Assembly (NCBI RefSeq): GCF_025370775.1
Contig: NZ_JAMXEX010000003.1
Span: 124,001 to 188,000 of the forward strand
Length of the DNA: 64,000 nucleotides
Reading direction: 5' to 3'
DNA from: Ancylothrix sp. D3o
Lineage (GTDB): Bacteria > Cyanobacteriota > Cyanobacteriia > Cyanobacteriales > Oscillatoriaceae
Shown: positions 47,610 through 56,676 of the stretch, piece by piece
How positions within the stretch are numbered: position 1 is the first letter of the stretch
Layout: the number at the start of each line of letters is the position of its first letter
The notes under the pieces: generated by a model
Seen by the model: the letters and a program-made list of their open reading frames with translations, nothing else
What the model was told of the DNA's origin: nothing
Databases searched by the model: none
Translations under genes and position numbers: made by a program

Positions 47610-49535
47610 ATGAGTATTTTTACCCTGCAATCCGTTAAAAAAGATTTTGGCATCAAAGAAATTTTGAAGGAAGCCAGCTTTAGTTTAGGTGCTACAGATA
47701 AGGTAGGCTTAATTGGTACGAATGGCTCAGGAAAATCAACTTTATTAAAGATGATTGCTGGTATTGAGCCGGTGGATAGCGGCCAAATTTTAGTTAATTC
47801 TGGGGTGAGAATTGTTTATGTGCCCCAAGAACCGATTTTAAATGAAAATTACACGGTTTTAGAACAAGTTTTTGCCAACTGTGGGGAGAAAATGATTTTG
47901 GTGCGTGAGTATGAAGAATTAAGCGATAAATTGGCTCATTCACCGGAAGATAGTGTTTTGATGTCGCGTTTTTCAAGTGTAATGCAGCGCATGGATGCTG
48001 AGAATGCGTGGGAGTTAGAAACGAATGCAAAAATTATTTTGACAAAGTTAGGAATTGTCGATTTTGAGGCAAAAATTGGCACGCTTTCTGGGGGGTATCG
48101 TAAGCGTATTGCGTTGGCTGCTTCTTTGTTGGCAGAACCTGATGTTTTGTTAATGGATGAACCGACAAACCATTTAGATGCGCTTTCTGTGGAGTGGTTA
48201 CAAACGTATTTAAGCCGGTTTGGGGGAGCAATTTTATTGATTACTCACGACCGTTATTTTTTGGATAAAGTTACAAATCGCATCATCGAAATTGACCGGG
48301 GGGATTTTTACAGTTATGATGGCAATTATTCCTATTATTTGGAGAAAAAAGCTTTAGCTGAAGAGTCTGCGGTGAGTACGCAGCAAAAATTTAAAGGGGT
48401 ATTACGGCGGGAATTGGAATGGTTAAAACGTGGGCCAAAAGCGCGGAGCACGAAACAAAAGGCTCGCATTCAACGCGTTGAAGGAATGCAAGAAAAAGAG
48501 TTTAAACAAGCACTAGGAAAGGTGGAAATTTCTACTCCGGGCCGGCGGATTGGTAAGAAAGTTATTGAGTTAGAAAATGTCTGTAAAAGTTATGATGGAA
48601 ATGTTTTAGTTAAGGATTTTACTTATAATTTCACGCCGGAAGATCGGGTGGGAATTATTGGCGGTAATGGTTGTGGAAAATCAACGTTGATGGATATTAT
48701 CACCGGCAGAGTGGAAGCAGATGCAGGAAAAGTTGAGTTAGGTACTACTATTCATATCGGCTATTTTGACCAGCATTCTGAAGAATTACTGGCGGGAATG
48801 AATGAAAATCAGCGCGTGATTGAGTACATTAAAGAAGAGGGGGAATTTGTTAAAACGGCTGACGGAACGCAGATAAGTGCGTCGCAAATGTTGGAGCGAT
48901 TTTTATTCCCTGGAAGCGTGCAATATTCACCAATTCACAAACTTTCTGGTGGGGAAAAACGGCGGTTATTTTTGTTACGAGTTTTGATGGGTGCGCCGAA
49001 TGTTTTGATTTTGGATGAACCAACAAACGATTTAGATGTGCAAACTTTGGCGGTGTTGGAGGAGTATCTGGAAGAGTTTAATGGATGTGTGATTGTGGTT
49101 TCGCATGATCGCTATTTTTTGGATCGTACAGTTGAGACGATTTTTTCGTTTGAGGAAGGTGGGAATATTCGGAAGTATCCGGGTAATTATTCGGTTTATT
49201 TAGATTATAAACAAGCGGAAGAAGAGGAATCACAACAAACGGCAATTAAGGAGAAAAAGGAAGAAAAACCGAAGTGGAAAGCTGATAATAAGTATTCTTA
49301 TGATAGTGGGGGTAAGCGGAAGCTTTCGTCAAAGGAACGGCGAGAATATGAGATGCTGGAAGGCAAAATCGCGCAGTTAGAAGCGGAAAAAGCGGAGGCG
49401 GAAAAGCAGCTTTATAATCCGCCTGCGGGTGCGGTTTCTATGGTGCAAGAATTACATGATAAGGTGGAAAGTTTAGCGCGAGAAATTGACAAGGCGACGG
49501 AACGGTGGTTAGAATTAGCTGAAGTTGATTCATAA
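47610..49535 (+). CDS. uup: ABC-F family ATPase (Uup-like)
   Basis: The 641-residue protein has two ABC domains and no membrane part. Domain 1 has Walker A GTNGSGKST (36-44), signature LSGGYRKR and Walker B LLMDEPTNHLD. Domain 2 has GGNGCGKST, LSGGEKRR and LILDEPTNDLD. The linker between them is the P-site tRNA-interaction motif region, and the last 120 residues form a Lys/Glu-rich coiled coil as in Uup. ABC-F proteins act on the ribosome or on DNA precise excision; Uup is the nearest by the C-terminal domain. It stands alone, with a terminator-like hairpin after it. Confidence 0.9.
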   Translation: MSIFTLQSVKKDFGIKEILKEASFSLGATDKVGLIGTNGSGKSTLLKMIAGIEPVDSGQILVNSGVRIVYVPQEPILNENYTVLEQVFANCGEKMILVREYEELSDKLAHSPEDSVLMSRFSSVMQRMDAENAWELETNAKIILTKLGIVDFEAKIGTLSGGYRKRIALAASLLAEPDVLLMDEPTNHLDALSVEWLQTYLSRFGGAILLITHDRYFLDKVTNRIIEIDRGDFYSYDGNYSYYLEKKALAEESAVSTQQKFKGVLRRELEWLKRGPKARSTKQKARIQRVEGMQEKEFKQALGKVEISTPGRRIGKKVIELENVCKSYDGNVLVKDFTYNFTPEDRVGIIGGNGCGKSTLMDIITGRVEADAGKVELGTTIHIGYFDQHSEELLAGMNENQRVIEYIKEEGEFVKTADGTQISASQMLERFLFPGSVQYSPIHKLSGGEKRRLFLLRVLMGAPNVLILDEPTNDLDVQTLAVLEEYLEEFNGCVIVVSHDRYFLDRTVETIFSFEEGGNIRKYPGNYSVYLDYKQAEEEESQQTAIKEKKEEKPKWKADNKYSYDSGGKRKLSSKERREYEMLEGKIAQLEAEKAEAEKQLYNPPAGAVSMVQELHDKVESLAREIDKATERWLELAEVDS

Positions 49536-49540
49536 TCCAG

Positions 49541-49573
49541 AAAAACCCGGTTTCTTAAAGGAGCCGGGTTTTG
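49541..49573 (+). terminator. AAACCCGGTTTCT hairpin after the ABC-F gene
   Basis: AAAACCCGGTTTC and GGAGCCGGGTTTT form a stem with an imperfect centre and a terminal TTTT. It is a copy of the dispersed hairpin family, 6 bases past the stop codon of the ABC-F gene. Confidence 0.6.
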
Positions 49574-49608
49574 AAAAACCAAAAACTGCTAAGATTGGAA
49601 AATAAAAC

Positions 49609-50235
49609 ATGACTTTAACTTGTGAAGAACTTCTCCAAAAACATCCGCAAGCGTGGAAAGAAGCAACGGTGCATTCGTTTTTGGAACAGTGTAAATTAGG
49701 GACGATTAAAGAGGAACAGTTTAATACTTGGTTGGTGCAAGATTATTTGTTTGTCGTGGAATTTACGCGGATGGTGGCGCGTGTTTTGACTGCGGCGCCG
49801 GTGCGGGATTTTGATGTGATTTTGGGGGGGTTAAGTGCTTTGAAGGATGAGTTAAATTGGTTTAGAGAAAAAGCGGCGGAACGCAATTTAGATTTTTTAG
49901 ATGCTCACCGGCAGGAAACTTGCATGGAATATTGCACTTATTTGTACAGTTTAAATGGGATGCCTTATGCGTTGCAAGCGACGGCACTTTGGGCAATCGA
50001 ATATGCTTATAATCAAGGTTGGCAATTGCCGGGGGAAATGCCGGCACCCTATCAAGAATTTGCCCAAAGATGGGGAAATCCAGGGTTTACGGAATATGTG
50101 AAACTGTTGGCAAAACAAGCGGATATGGCGTTGGAAATGTCGTCAGAAAATATCCAACATCAAGCGGAACAAGTGTTTTTAAATGTGGCAAGGTTAGAAA
50201 AGGATTTTTGGCAGATGGCGTTTAATGCGGGGTAG
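49609..50235 (+). CDS. tenA: TenA family protein (TenA_E-like)
   Basis: The 208-residue helical protein has the TenA fold: FNTWLVQDYLFVVEF near 37-51, ALKDELNWF near 85, and the active-site segment TALWAIEYAYNQGW around residue 130-143. In the Bacillus enzyme this last segment holds the Cys nucleophile; here the arrangement fits the TenA_E subgroup, in which Glu replaces it. TenA proteins hydrolyse aminopyrimidine breakdown products of thiamin for salvage. No thiamin gene is adjacent, so the salvage role is inferred. A strong hairpin ends the transcript. Confidence 0.8.
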   Translation: MTLTCEELLQKHPQAWKEATVHSFLEQCKLGTIKEEQFNTWLVQDYLFVVEFTRMVARVLTAAPVRDFDVILGGLSALKDELNWFREKAAERNLDFLDAHRQETCMEYCTYLYSLNGMPYALQATALWAIEYAYNQGWQLPGEMPAPYQEFAQRWGNPGFTEYVKLLAKQADMALEMSSENIQHQAEQVFLNVARLEKDFWQMAFNAG

Positions 50236-50242
50236 TTGATTC

Positions 50243-50276
50243 AGGTGCGTTACTCACGCACCTATTATGCTTTTTT
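50243..50276. terminator. Terminator between tenA and the restriction gene
   Basis: AGGTGCGT (50243-50250) and ACGCACCT (50256-50263) form a perfect 8-base stem with a TACTC loop. A T run of six lies 8 bases beyond on the plus side, for tenA; its effect on the convergent restriction gene is less clear. Confidence 0.75.
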
Positions 50277-50291
50277 GATACTAAGCTCGTC

Positions 50292-51437
50292 TTATTCTTC
50301 CGCATCCCCCTCTATCTCTTCTAAAAACTCAAGAGATTGGCTTTCTTCTTCATAATTAAATTCTATACGACTTTGTTTAATAATTTCGTTTAAAATTTCG
50401 TCTAAATATCCTTGGTTCATCGATTCTTCAAATCTTTGAATGAGAATAGATATATTTATAATCTCTTCAATGCACCCCATGTATTCCGCAACTATCGCTT
50501 TAATTGAATATTGCTTTTTCGCTTGGTTTTCTATCTCTTGTCTAATCTCCTGCTGAGAGGAAGAAGATTTAACTACAAATGTTATGGGATATTTTTCAAC
50601 TTTATCAATATCTAAGAAATATTTTTTAACATCCACAGTTTCAGTCACTTGAAAGAATCGTCCCAAAGGTTTCATCACAAAATCAATGCCACCATCATTT
50701 GCATTTGTTCTTCCCGTCTTAAAGAGTTTTAATGTTTCTTGCTGTAAACTGTCAAGTTCATAACCCCAATAAATAAACTTATCGTGGTAATAGTATTTTA
50801 AGATGCTGTAGCTAACTATTTCAAAAATGCGAGCATCCACTGTAGGTTGAAGCAAGTTTTTTATAAAATCTATGACTTGCTGCTGGGTCAACGTTTGAGC
50901 AGTTTCGCACAGTTGAATAAAAATTTCAAAACTATCTCTCTTGGCTGCGACATAAGCCTCAATAATTTTTCCAACCGATTGAGCTATATTATATTCTTTA
51001 TTATCAATGATTAGTTTTAGCAACTCTTCATTAAACCAATACCTTTTTGTCTTGGTACTTCTAATAATAGGAATAAAATCGCAGAAGGGAAAATATCTTT
51101 TAAACTCTTCATTGAGCCGGTGATTCAAAGCATGATTTTGGAGCTTTTGTCCAAATGGTAATTGTCGTTGCCGGCTCAGAAGATTTGAATAAACAGCACC
51201 TTCATAATCTGAATATCCGCTGTTGTTATGGAAATCTTTAGTGATGTAGTCTTCAACCAAAACATAGATAGCATATAAATTAGCAAAACTAGCTCTGGAT
51301 TTTGAGCCTTTATTTGCAGCTTTAGTTTTGATATTCAAGTATTGAATAATTTGGCTGCGCTCAAAAATTGTTTCAAACACATCAGGAAAACTCTCTTTTA
51401 AAATAGTTTGAATTTGTTTGGTAAAGCTGTGTTCCAT
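50292..51437 (-). CDS. Probable type II restriction endonuclease
   Basis: The 381-residue protein directly follows a DNA methyltransferase gene (12-base gap), the usual place for its cognate nuclease. A PD-(D/E)XK-like core is visible: RIFEIVSYSILKYYY (203-217, possible helix-A Glu E206), then NDGGIDF (247-253, D252) and FFQVTE (261-266). The rest is helical with no known domain, and the C-terminus is acidic. Type II nucleases diverge quickly, so lack of recognition is expected. The methyltransferase suggests an ATGCAT target like AvaIII or NsiI. Confidence 0.75.
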   Translation of the reverse strand: MEHSFTKQIQTILKESFPDVFETIFERSQIIQYLNIKTKAANKGSKSRASFANLYAIYVLVEDYITKDFHNNSGYSDYEGAVYSNLLSRQRQLPFGQKLQNHALNHRLNEEFKRYFPFCDFIPIIRSTKTKRYWFNEELLKLIIDNKEYNIAQSVGKIIEAYVAAKRDSFEIFIQLCETAQTLTQQQVIDFIKNLLQPTVDARIFEIVSYSILKYYYHDKFIYWGYELDSLQQETLKLFKTGRTNANDGGIDFVMKPLGRFFQVTETVDVKKYFLDIDKVEKYPITFVVKSSSSQQEIRQEIENQAKKQYSIKAIVAEYMGCIEEIINISILIQRFEESMNQGYLDEILNEIIKQSRIEFNYEEESQSLEFLEEIEGDAEE

Positions 51438-51449
51438 ATTTTGATTTAA

Positions 51450-52307
51450 CTATAAGTTAAGTGTGAGTTGTTGTGGTTCTAAAAGAAGGTTAGATGAATT
51501 TAAAGCGTTTTCCAGGTCTTCTTGATTCTCAAATGGCTGTATTTGTAACCTTTGTAAGCCTATCTTTACATACTTTTCTTGCACTTCTATTCCGATAGAT
51601 TTCCTCTGAAGCTGTTTAGCGACAAATGAGGTGGTAAAAGTTCCTGAAAACAAATCAAGAACCACATCTCCCTCATTGCTACTTGCCTTAATAATTCTTT
51701 CTAATAAAGCTATTGGTTTCTGCGTAGGATGCTCTTCATACTCAGCCATTCGATATCTAACTCTAGGTATTTCCCAAACATTACCCGGCACTTTTTGAGA
51801 ATTATAAACCGAAGGGGTAGCCTTTCGATAATCAATGAGTTTTCTCACTGCACCTGTTTTTGCTTCCACCAAAATTTCCGAAGCATTAAAGGTATAATTT
51901 TTTTTGTTTTTGACACAAAATAGAATCGGTTCATACAAAGAACCATAATATTTCTTTGCTTGCACACCAGAACTGTCATAAAACCATACAATCCTAGATA
52001 AAATCGTTAAACGCCGACGCAAAAATATGTCAAAATATGGCATATTTTGCGTAGAATTCATTACATATAAGCTTCCTGTTGGCTTAAGCTTATTAATGCA
52101 CAATTTTAGCCAGCGATAACACCATCTTAAATAATCTTTCTCGCATTTCCACTCATCCTTTAAACCATCAAAATCTTTGCCAATATTATAAGGAGGATCG
52201 GCAAAAATTAAATCTACAGAGTTATCGGGGATGTGTTGAGAAAGAGCTTCTATCACATCCCCCAAAATAATCTCGTGTCCCTCATGTTCAAAAAGCTGCA
52301 TTTTCAT
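51450..52307 (-). CDS. YhdJ-like N6-adenine DNA methyltransferase (predicted ATGCAT)
   Basis: The 285-residue beta-class methyltransferase has motif IV DPPYNIG (37-43) before motif I LDLFSGTFTTS (about 218-228). Its sequence runs parallel to E. coli YhdJ (M.EcoKII, ATGCAT): YVMNSTQNMP, IVWFYDSSGVQAKKYYGSLYEPILF, NYTFNASEILVEAKTGA, KVPGNVWEIPRVRY and HPTQKPIALLERII. The shared target is inferred from this similarity. It is preceded by an RlmL-like gene at 16 bases and followed by the presumed endonuclease. No ATGCAT was found in the window, in line with the prediction. Confidence 0.9.
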   Translation of the reverse strand: MKMQLFEHEGHEIILGDVIEALSQHIPDNSVDLIFADPPYNIGKDFDGLKDEWKCEKDYLRWCYRWLKLCINKLKPTGSLYVMNSTQNMPYFDIFLRRRLTILSRIVWFYDSSGVQAKKYYGSLYEPILFCVKNKKNYTFNASEILVEAKTGAVRKLIDYRKATPSVYNSQKVPGNVWEIPRVRYRMAEYEEHPTQKPIALLERIIKASSNEGDVVLDLFSGTFTTSFVAKQLQRKSIGIEVQEKYVKIGLQRLQIQPFENQEDLENALNSSNLLLEPQQLTLNL

Positions 52308-52323
52308 GTCTTTTGTTCAAACA

Positions 52324-53448
52324 TTAATACAATTCATACTTTAACAAAGTACAAGCAATCGAACCATTAAACACCGGCATTTTTTTTGCAGTCCTTAAAC
52401 CCACCCTTTTTGCTAACTCCTTATTCCCCGTCAAAATATACGCCGTCCACCCCTTAAAACGCTGCTTAAACACATCTCCCATCAACTTATAAAAATCTCC
52501 CAATTCCTCCGCATCCCCCAACCTTTCCCCATAGGGAGGATTGCAAATAAGAATCCCACTATCTGCCGGCGGTTCTATAAAATAAAGCTCTTTTTCACTA
52601 AACTGAATATCCTTTCCTAAGCCACAATTCATCGCATTATTTCGCGCTTGCTTCAACACTTCCCCATCCCTGTCACTGCCATAAATAGGCGCTTTTAATG
52701 CGGGTAAATCGGCCTTTTCTGCTTCCCCTACAATCTCCTCCCACAAAGCCTCATCATAATTTTTCCAACTCATAAACCCAAACTTTTCTCTAAACAAACC
52801 AGGGGCAATATTCAAAGCTTTTAACCCAGCCTCTAGGGGTAAAGTACCCGAACCACAAAGCGGATCATAAAACGGTAAACTCCCATCATATTCTGCCATC
52901 TCTAAAATAGCAGCAGCCAGCGTTTCTTTCAGCGGTGCTATACCCATTGCTGGACGATAACCGCGCCGATGTAAACTTCCCCCGGAACTATCTAAACTTA
53001 AAATCGCCTGATTTTCATGGATGTGTAAATTAATCAATAAATCTGGATTTTGAGCATCCACATTTGACCTTTCGCCAAATTGCTCACGTTGTTGATCAAC
53101 AATTGCATTTTTAACTTGCAAAGCCGTAAAATGTGTATGGTTTAGTTGAGCATTAGAGCCGGTGCAATTTACCGCTAAACTTTGCTCAGGAGTCAGATAT
53201 TCCTCCCAAGAAAATTTTTGCACTTCCCGATAAAGCATTTGGGCATTCACACAGCGAAATTCTCGAAGAGGAACCAACACCCGAAAAATAATTCTTGACC
53301 AAAGATTAACGCGGTAAAGTAAGCCTAAATCCCCCGAAAAATGCACCCCTGTGAACTCAGGACGAACATCTTTAGCCCCTAATTTCTCTAATTCTTGTGC
53401 CGCAATAGGTTCCAAACCGCGAGCAACTGTAGCAAAGTATTGATTCAT
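52324..53448 (-). CDS. THUMP-domain RNA methyltransferase (RlmL/YpsC family)
   Basis: The 374-residue protein starts MNQYFATVARGLEPIAAQELEKLGA, the N-terminal ferredoxin-like and THUMP region of the RlmL family, and has a class I methyltransferase domain (about 160-374) with FYDPLCGSGTLPLEAGL and the base-methylation motif NPPYGERLG. E. coli RlmL makes m2G2445 in 23S rRNA; this protein lacks the C-terminal RlmK part, so it corresponds to the RlmL half. It lies directly upstream of the restriction-modification genes and could share their transcript. Confidence 0.9.
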   Translation of the reverse strand: MNQYFATVARGLEPIAAQELEKLGAKDVRPEFTGVHFSGDLGLLYRVNLWSRIIFRVLVPLREFRCVNAQMLYREVQKFSWEEYLTPEQSLAVNCTGSNAQLNHTHFTALQVKNAIVDQQREQFGERSNVDAQNPDLLINLHIHENQAILSLDSSGGSLHRRGYRPAMGIAPLKETLAAAILEMAEYDGSLPFYDPLCGSGTLPLEAGLKALNIAPGLFREKFGFMSWKNYDEALWEEIVGEAEKADLPALKAPIYGSDRDGEVLKQARNNAMNCGLGKDIQFSEKELYFIEPPADSGILICNPPYGERLGDAEELGDFYKLMGDVFKQRFKGWTAYILTGNKELAKRVGLRTAKKMPVFNGSIACTLLKYELY

Positions 53449-53606
53449 TGTTGAGATGGGTACACTGATTCATTAAATACAGCAAATTCTGTTAAAAATT
53501 TTGATTTTGACAAATTTTGCTTTAATATAGTTTATCAGTGGGTGAGTGCTTTTTATCAAGCAGATCCCTCTAAAATTGTCCAATATCTAACGAACCCAGC
53601 AAAAAC

Positions 53607-54026
53607 ATGACTCGCGCAATAATGGAAACCGCCAAAGGCACCATCCATCTCGAATTATTTGATAAAGATGCACCAAACACCGTTAAAAACTTTGTTGAAT
53701 TGGCAGAAAAAGGCTTTTATGACGGCTTAAATTTCCACCGCGTTATCCCTAATTTTATGATTCAAGGTGGTTGTCCATTGGGTACAGGAACCGGTGGCCC
53801 AGGGTACAAAATTAAATGCGAAATTAACCCCAATAAACACCTCGCCGGCAGCTTATCAATGGCCCACGCTGGACGCGACACCGGCGGTAGTCAATTCTTC
53901 ATTTGTCACGCTCCCCAAAAACATTTAGATGGTGTTCATACTGTCTTTGGAAAAACCGAAGATATGAATGTGGTAAATGCAATTCGTCAAGGCGACAAAA
54001 TCGTTTCTGTCAAAATTGAAAAGTAA
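53607..54026 (+). CDS. Cyclophilin-type peptidyl-prolyl isomerase
   Basis: The 139-residue cyclophilin has [33 protein letters not shown] (28-60), [17 protein letters not shown] with the active-site region and [12 protein letters not shown]. The fold and size match the cytoplasmic single-domain forms. There is no signal peptide. It catalyses cis-trans isomerisation of proline bonds. Followed by a terminator. The ATG at 53607 is chosen; [11 protein letters not shown] leads into the first strand. Confidence 0.95.
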   Translation: MTRAIMETAKGTIHLELFDKDAPNTVKNFVELAEKGFYDGLNFHRVIPNFMIQGGCPLGTGTGGPGYKIKCEINPNKHLAGSLSMAHAGRDTGGSQFFICHAPQKHLDGVHTVFGKTEDMNVVNAIRQGDKIVSVKIEK

Positions 54027-54034
54027 GTAATTAG

Positions 54035-54066
54035 AAACCCGGTTCCTCTAATAAACCGGGTTTTTC
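54035..54066 (+). terminator. Terminator of the cyclophilin gene
   Basis: AAACCCGGTT (54035-54044) and AACCGGGTTT (54053-54062) form a perfect 10-base stem followed by TTTTT. It belongs to the dispersed AAACCCGGTTT hairpin family. Confidence 0.85.
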
Positions 54067-54077
54067 AATAATAATTT

Positions 54078-54554
54078 ATGCAAACTATCACACCAGAACA
54101 AGCACACCGACTCTCCCTTGAATTTTTAGAAAAAGACCCCCAAAATCGCTTAGAAATCCTTAATGAATTGGGTTTAGGCCGGTACGAATTTTTAACAAAA
54201 CTGCCACTCACAGAAGCAAATATCCCCTGTGTAATGCGATTTTTAGGCAACCGGCAGCGCGTTAAATTTCCTAACCTCCAAGGTGCAGACTTAGCCGGTT
54301 TAAACTTAGAAGGAGTTAACTTTATTCGCGGCAACTTAACCAACGCCAACTTACAAAACAGTTGTTTAATTAAAGCAGACTTATTATTTGTCAACTTCAC
54401 CAACGCCAATTTAACCAACGCTGATTTAACCGCAGCCACTCTCAACGAAACCATCTGGCTAAACGCAATTGTAGAAGGCTGTAATCTTAAAAATACCACC
54501 GGCTTAACTCAACAACAACGTCAAGATTTAACTCGGCGTGGGGCAATTTTTTAA
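54078..54554 (+). CDS. Pentapeptide repeat protein
   Basis: The 158-residue protein has an N-terminal helical part (1-70, [22 protein letters not shown]) and then about ten A(D/N)LxN-type pentapeptides: [43 protein letters not shown]. It ends with [18 protein letters not shown], a common cap of cyanobacterial pentapeptide proteins. Such right-handed beta-helices act as binding platforms; this one is short and cytoplasmic. Its target is unknown. Confidence 0.9.
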   Translation: MQTITPEQAHRLSLEFLEKDPQNRLEILNELGLGRYEFLTKLPLTEANIPCVMRFLGNRQRVKFPNLQGADLAGLNLEGVNFIRGNLTNANLQNSCLIKADLLFVNFTNANLTNADLTAATLNETIWLNAIVEGCNLKNTTGLTQQQRQDLTRRGAIF

Positions 54555-54626
54555 ATGCGAAAAAAGTAGGTATGAGAAAACCAGCGCATCTCCCGTCTTG
54601 GCCGGCCAACTTTAACAAAACAACCT

Positions 54627-54865
54627 ATGCGATTTGTTGACATTATAAAACGCTTACTAGATGGTCGCAGAATTATAGATTCTCGACGATTCCATGATGT
54701 TGAGCCGGTGTAAGTTTATCGACTCTTATAAAAGCTTTGGTACAATTAAAAACCGAAAAATTTCAGGTAAATAAAAAACTCCGATATTTTACCCCCAATG
54801 GCGAGTTAGTTGCCACCCCAGAAGAAGCCGCAACTCTGACACAAAAAGCAACTTATAAACCCTAA
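54627..54865 (+). pseudogene. Frameshifted small gene remnant
   Basis: A start ATG at 54627 opens MRFVDIIKRLLDGRRIIDSRRFHDVEPV, which stops at 54711-54713. Reading continues in another frame just after as SLSTLIKALVQLKTEKF and KLRYFTPNGELVATPEEAATLTQKATYKP with a TAA at 54863-54865. The second part has good protein-like content and is followed at once by a terminator hairpin, so a gene with one frameshift is likely. A sequencing error at 54708-54716 is the alternative. Family not recognised. Confidence 0.35.
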
Positions 54866-54884
54866 CCCCTTTGGGGGTTTTAAT
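54864..54884 (+). terminator. Terminator after the remnant gene
   Basis: AACCCC (54864-54869) and GGGGGTT form a short stem with a TTT loop, followed by TTTAATTAATT. It overlaps the remnant's stop codon, which supports the idea that this was a transcribed gene. Confidence 0.5.
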
Positions 54885-54894
54885 TAATTGTGTA

Positions 54895-54916
54895 GCCACC
54901 GGTTTTAACCGGTGGC
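54895..54916 (-). terminator. Hairpin at the end of gltD
   Basis: GCCACCGGTT and AACCGGTGGC form a perfect 10-base stem around TT, 12 bases beyond the gltD stop. There is no T run on the minus strand except ACAATTAATTAAAA, so it is a weak terminator or a transcript-end stabiliser. Confidence 0.5.
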
Positions 54917-54927
54917 ATTAACGGCAC

Positions 54928-56409
54928 CTAAGCCGGCAGATCGGTATTTCCCATCAAATACAAATCACACGCCTGCGCCGCCCCGCGACCCTCATTGATG
55001 GCCCAAACCACCAAACTTTGACCCCGGCGACAGTCACCCGCCGCAAAAACACCAGGCAGACTTGTAGCAAACTTACCGTGATCCGCCTTCACATTACTCC
55101 GCGCATCACGTTCCACCCCAAGCGCATCTAGCAAAGGCTGTTCCGGGCCCAAAAACCCCATCGCCAGCAACACCAACTGAGCAGGAATCACTTTTTCCGT
55201 GCCTGGGATATGCTTAGGAATAAACTGGCCCTTCTCATTTTTCTCCCACAGCACCTCTACCGTGTGGACAGCCTTAACATTATTGTTTTCGTCGCCCTCA
55301 AACTTGGTAGCGGTTGTGATATACACACGCGGATCATCGCCAAATTTGGCCGCCGCTTCCTCTTGGCCGTAGTCCATTTTATATACCTTGGGCCATTCGG
55401 GCCAGGGATTATCGGCGGCGCGAGCTTCGGGAGGTTTCGGCATAATTTCTATCTGCGTGACGCTGTTGCAACCATGACGAATGGACGTCCCCACACAGTC
55501 GGTGCCGGTGTCGCCGCCGCCAATAATCACCACATCTTTGCCTTCCGCCGACAAGGATGTGCTAGTTTTATCGAGGACAGCTTTGGTGTTTGTTGTCAGA
55601 AAATCCATTGCAAAATGAATGCCGTTTAACTGCCGACCTTCAATTGGCAAATCGCGGGGTTTCGTTGCGCCGGTTGCCAGCACCACAGCATCAAATTCTG
55701 TCATCAAGTTTTCTACGGGGAAGTCTTTACCTACTTCTGTATTGCAGATAAATTTCACACCTTCTTCTTCTAAAATATGAAGCCGGCGCATCACCACTTC
55801 TTCTTTATCCAGCTTCATATTCGGAATGCCATACATCAGCAAACCACCAGGCCGGTCGGCACGTTCAAACACCGTTACCCAATGACCGGCCTTATTTAAT
55901 TGAGCCGCAGCAGCCAAGCCCGCCGGCCCGGAACCAATGACGGCCACTTTTTTGTCGGTGCGTTTTCTCGGTTGTTCTGGTCTCACCCAGCCTTCATCCC
56001 AACCTTTATCAATGATCGAACATTCAATATTTTTGATCGTCACCGGCGGGTTATGGATACCCAGAACACAAGATCCCTCACAAGGTGCGGGACATACACG
56101 ACCAGTAAATTCGGGGAAGTTGTTGGTTTTATGCAAGCGGTCGAGCGCTTCCTGCCACAAACCGCGATAAACTAAATCATTCCATTCGGGGATCAGGTTA
56201 TTTACCGGACAGCCGCTTGCCATGCCGCTGATAAGTGTGCCGGTGTGGCAGAATGGTGTGCCACAATCCATACAGCGAGCAGCCTGAGTGCGGAGTTTGT
56301 CATCCGGCATGGGAAAATGAAACTCATCCCAGTTGCGGATGCGGTCAAGCGGTGCAAGTTCTGAAGGAAGTTCGCGGAGAAATTCAATAAAGCCGGTTGG
56401 TTTTCCCAT
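54928..56409 (-). CDS. gltD: Glutamate synthase (NADPH) small subunit GltD
   Basis: The 493-residue flavoprotein has an N-terminal cysteine-rich region with two [4Fe-4S] sites ([36 protein letters not shown]), a FAD-binding [10 protein letters not shown] (near 155-164) and a NADPH-binding [11 protein letters not shown] (near 292-302). It oxidises NAD(P)H and passes electrons to GltB, which makes glutamate from glutamine and 2-oxoglutarate. The ATG at 56409 ([10 protein letters not shown]) matches the family start; the longer frame is not conserved-looking. It is separated from gltB by about 3 kb of accessory genes on the same strand. Confidence 0.95.
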   Translation of the reverse strand: MGKPTGFIEFLRELPSELAPLDRIRNWDEFHFPMPDDKLRTQAARCMDCGTPFCHTGTLISGMASGCPVNNLIPEWNDLVYRGLWQEALDRLHKTNNFPEFTGRVCPAPCEGSCVLGIHNPPVTIKNIECSIIDKGWDEGWVRPEQPRKRTDKKVAVIGSGPAGLAAAAQLNKAGHWVTVFERADRPGGLLMYGIPNMKLDKEEVVMRRLHILEEEGVKFICNTEVGKDFPVENLMTEFDAVVLATGATKPRDLPIEGRQLNGIHFAMDFLTTNTKAVLDKTSTSLSAEGKDVVIIGGGDTGTDCVGTSIRHGCNSVTQIEIMPKPPEARAADNPWPEWPKVYKMDYGQEEAAAKFGDDPRVYITTATKFEGDENNNVKAVHTVEVLWEKNEKGQFIPKHIPGTEKVIPAQLVLLAMGFLGPEQPLLDALGVERDARSNVKADHGKFATSLPGVFAAGDCRRGQSLVVWAINEGRGAAQACDLYLMGNTDLPA

Positions 56410-56560
56410 AGTCGAGTTTGTCTTAAAATCAGGGGGCAAGGCCCGTACAGTTTTTTTGTTTGTTGTTAATTTTAGAGTTGCTTTTAGAAACTTTGTCAAA
56501 GTCTACAATTTAATTAACATTTGTCGGTGTCGGTGCCGGTTGTTAGGTAAAATTGCTTTT

Positions 56561-56626
56561 ATTCTAGCAGCCAGTCAAATAAATTGCCGATTGTTAGTCG
56601 CAGTTCGTCAGCAAAACATGGCGCCG
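56561..56626 (-). pseudogene. Duplicated 3' tail of a Uma2 gene
   Basis: These 66 bases are identical, except for one base, to the end of the Uma2 gene at 57378-57443. On the minus strand they encode APCFADELRLTIGNLFDWLLE and a stop; the one difference is a synonymous Leu codon. Upstream of it the sequence no longer resembles Uma2. It is a remnant of a Uma2 paralogue left by deletion or recombination. Confidence 0.8.
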
Positions 56627-56676
56627 AACTCCCAAGCAGTAGTTTTTTATAATTAGATTTAAATTAAAATTTGTTG

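Noticed and set aside
54035-54066. CRISPR or insertion-sequence end at the repeated hairpins
   Set aside because: Hairpins are isolated, with no spacer array, no target duplication and no transposase nearby.
55210-55629. 139-residue plus frame antisense to gltD
   Set aside because: Shadow of the gltD reading frame without start signals.
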